Assembly: GCA_900769745.1 (NCBI GenBank)
Contig: CAAGHX010000231.1
Span: forward strand, 1 to 6,351
DNA length: 6,351 nt
Source: an uncultured Alistipes sp.
GTDB lineage: Bacteria > Bacteroidota > Bacteroidia > Bacteroidales > Rikenellaceae
Direction: 5' to 3'
Each line of letters starts with the position of its first letter. The stretch's first letter is position 1. Positions 6,000 through 6,351 of the stretch are shown one piece after another. The notes under the pieces are model-generated. The model saw only the letters and a list, made by a program, of their open reading frames with translations. It made no database searches and was not told where the DNA came from. The translations under genes and the position numbers were made by a program.

Positions 6000-6351
6000 T
6001 TACATCTTGTAGAACTCCTCCCAACCCTTGCGTGGAGGCATACCAGTGAGCAGAGCATCGGCAAATGGATTGTCGATAACGTGCTTTGTCTCGCGGTCGA
6101 ATACAATCTTCTGGTTCAAACGCTGAGCCAACACACCAAGGCAGAATACCTGGCAGAGTGGACCAAACACCTCGAATGGTGAGCGTGAACGCTCCTCATT
6201 CATACAAGCCAAGAGGAAGTTCTCGTAGTGGTTCGATGGGCTCTTTGGCACCTCTGGCAACTTGCTGGCCATCTCCTTAGCCTTCGACTCTGGAATGATT
6301 TGAGTTGTAGCACCGTGTGAGCCACGCTTGAAAATCAAATCCTTAGAGTAC
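6000..6351 (-). CDS. Gfo/Idh/MocA family oxidoreductase, C-terminal part (cut by window edge)
   Basis: The last 117 codons of a leftward gene entering from the right edge and ending with TAA at 6002-6000. The visible part starts YSKDLIFKRGSHG and contains TQIIPESKAKEMASKLPE, NHYENFLLACM, SPFEVFGPLCQVFCLGVLAQRLNQKI-type sequence and the terminal PPRKGWEEFYKM. This is the C-terminal substrate-binding domain typical of Bacteroidota Gfo/Idh/MocA sugar-type dehydrogenases. The NAD(P)-binding Rossmann domain and any Tat or Sec signal lie outside the window. The frame is open to the edge; a TTG at 6338-6336 lies inside the domain and is not the true start. Substrate cannot be told from this part. 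It converges on the DUF2156-GNAT gene with the shared hairpin terminator between them. Confidence 0.88.
   Translation of the reverse strand, partial: YSKDLIFKRGSHGATTQIIPESKAKEMASKLPEVPKSPSNHYENFLLACMNEERSRSPFEVFGPLCQVFCLGVLAQRLNQKIVFDRETKHVIDNPFADALLTGMPPRKGWEEFYKM

Overview
The window looks like ordinary chromosomal DNA from a Bacteroidota gut-type bacterium, most likely Bacteroidales (an Alistipes-like or other Rikenellaceae relative is a guess). The reasons are two good matches to the Bacteroidota promoter (TTTG, 19-21 nt, TAnnTTTG), the absence of Shine-Dalgarno sequences before most starts, and gene products typical of the order: a secreted GH2-like protein, a DUF2156 protein and a Gfo/Idh/MocA oxidoreductase ending in KGWEEFYKM. 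No mobile element, CRISPR array, rRNA or tRNA gene was seen.

Layout. Bases 1-376 (minus) hold the start of asnS, asparaginyl-tRNA synthetase, cut by the window edge. Bases 377-531 are a divergent intergenic region whose two promoters are interleaved over 16 bp, with a near-palindromic repeat at the predicted start of the rightward transcript. Bases 532-1839 (plus) encode a secreted protein with the N-terminal domains of a family 2 glycoside hydrolase but only half of the TIM barrel. Bases 1840-2097 are non-coding and unusually structured: a composite hairpin terminator, two to three copies of a short direct repeat, and a hairpin just before the next gene.

Bases 2098-5946 (plus) form a tight three-gene cluster. 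rlmH (23S rRNA methyltransferase) is followed after 5 bp by a five-helix membrane phosphotransferase of the LTA synthase/sulfatase fold. That gene overlaps a DUF2156-GNAT fusion protein. The second and third genes could act together on the cell envelope (a head-group transferase beside a protein related to the MprF aminoacyltransferase domain), but this is inference from context and family only. A perfect 14-bp hairpin at 5950-5981 separates the cluster from a convergent Gfo/Idh/MocA oxidoreductase gene (6000-6351, minus), which is cut by the right edge.

Most of the window is conventional. The points worth a second look are the interleaved promoters, the half-barrel GH2 protein, the structured and repeated spacer before rlmH, the apparent loss of LtaS-type substrate-binding residues in the phosphotransferase, and the DUF2156-GNAT fusion. 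I found no clear evidence for a wholly new system.
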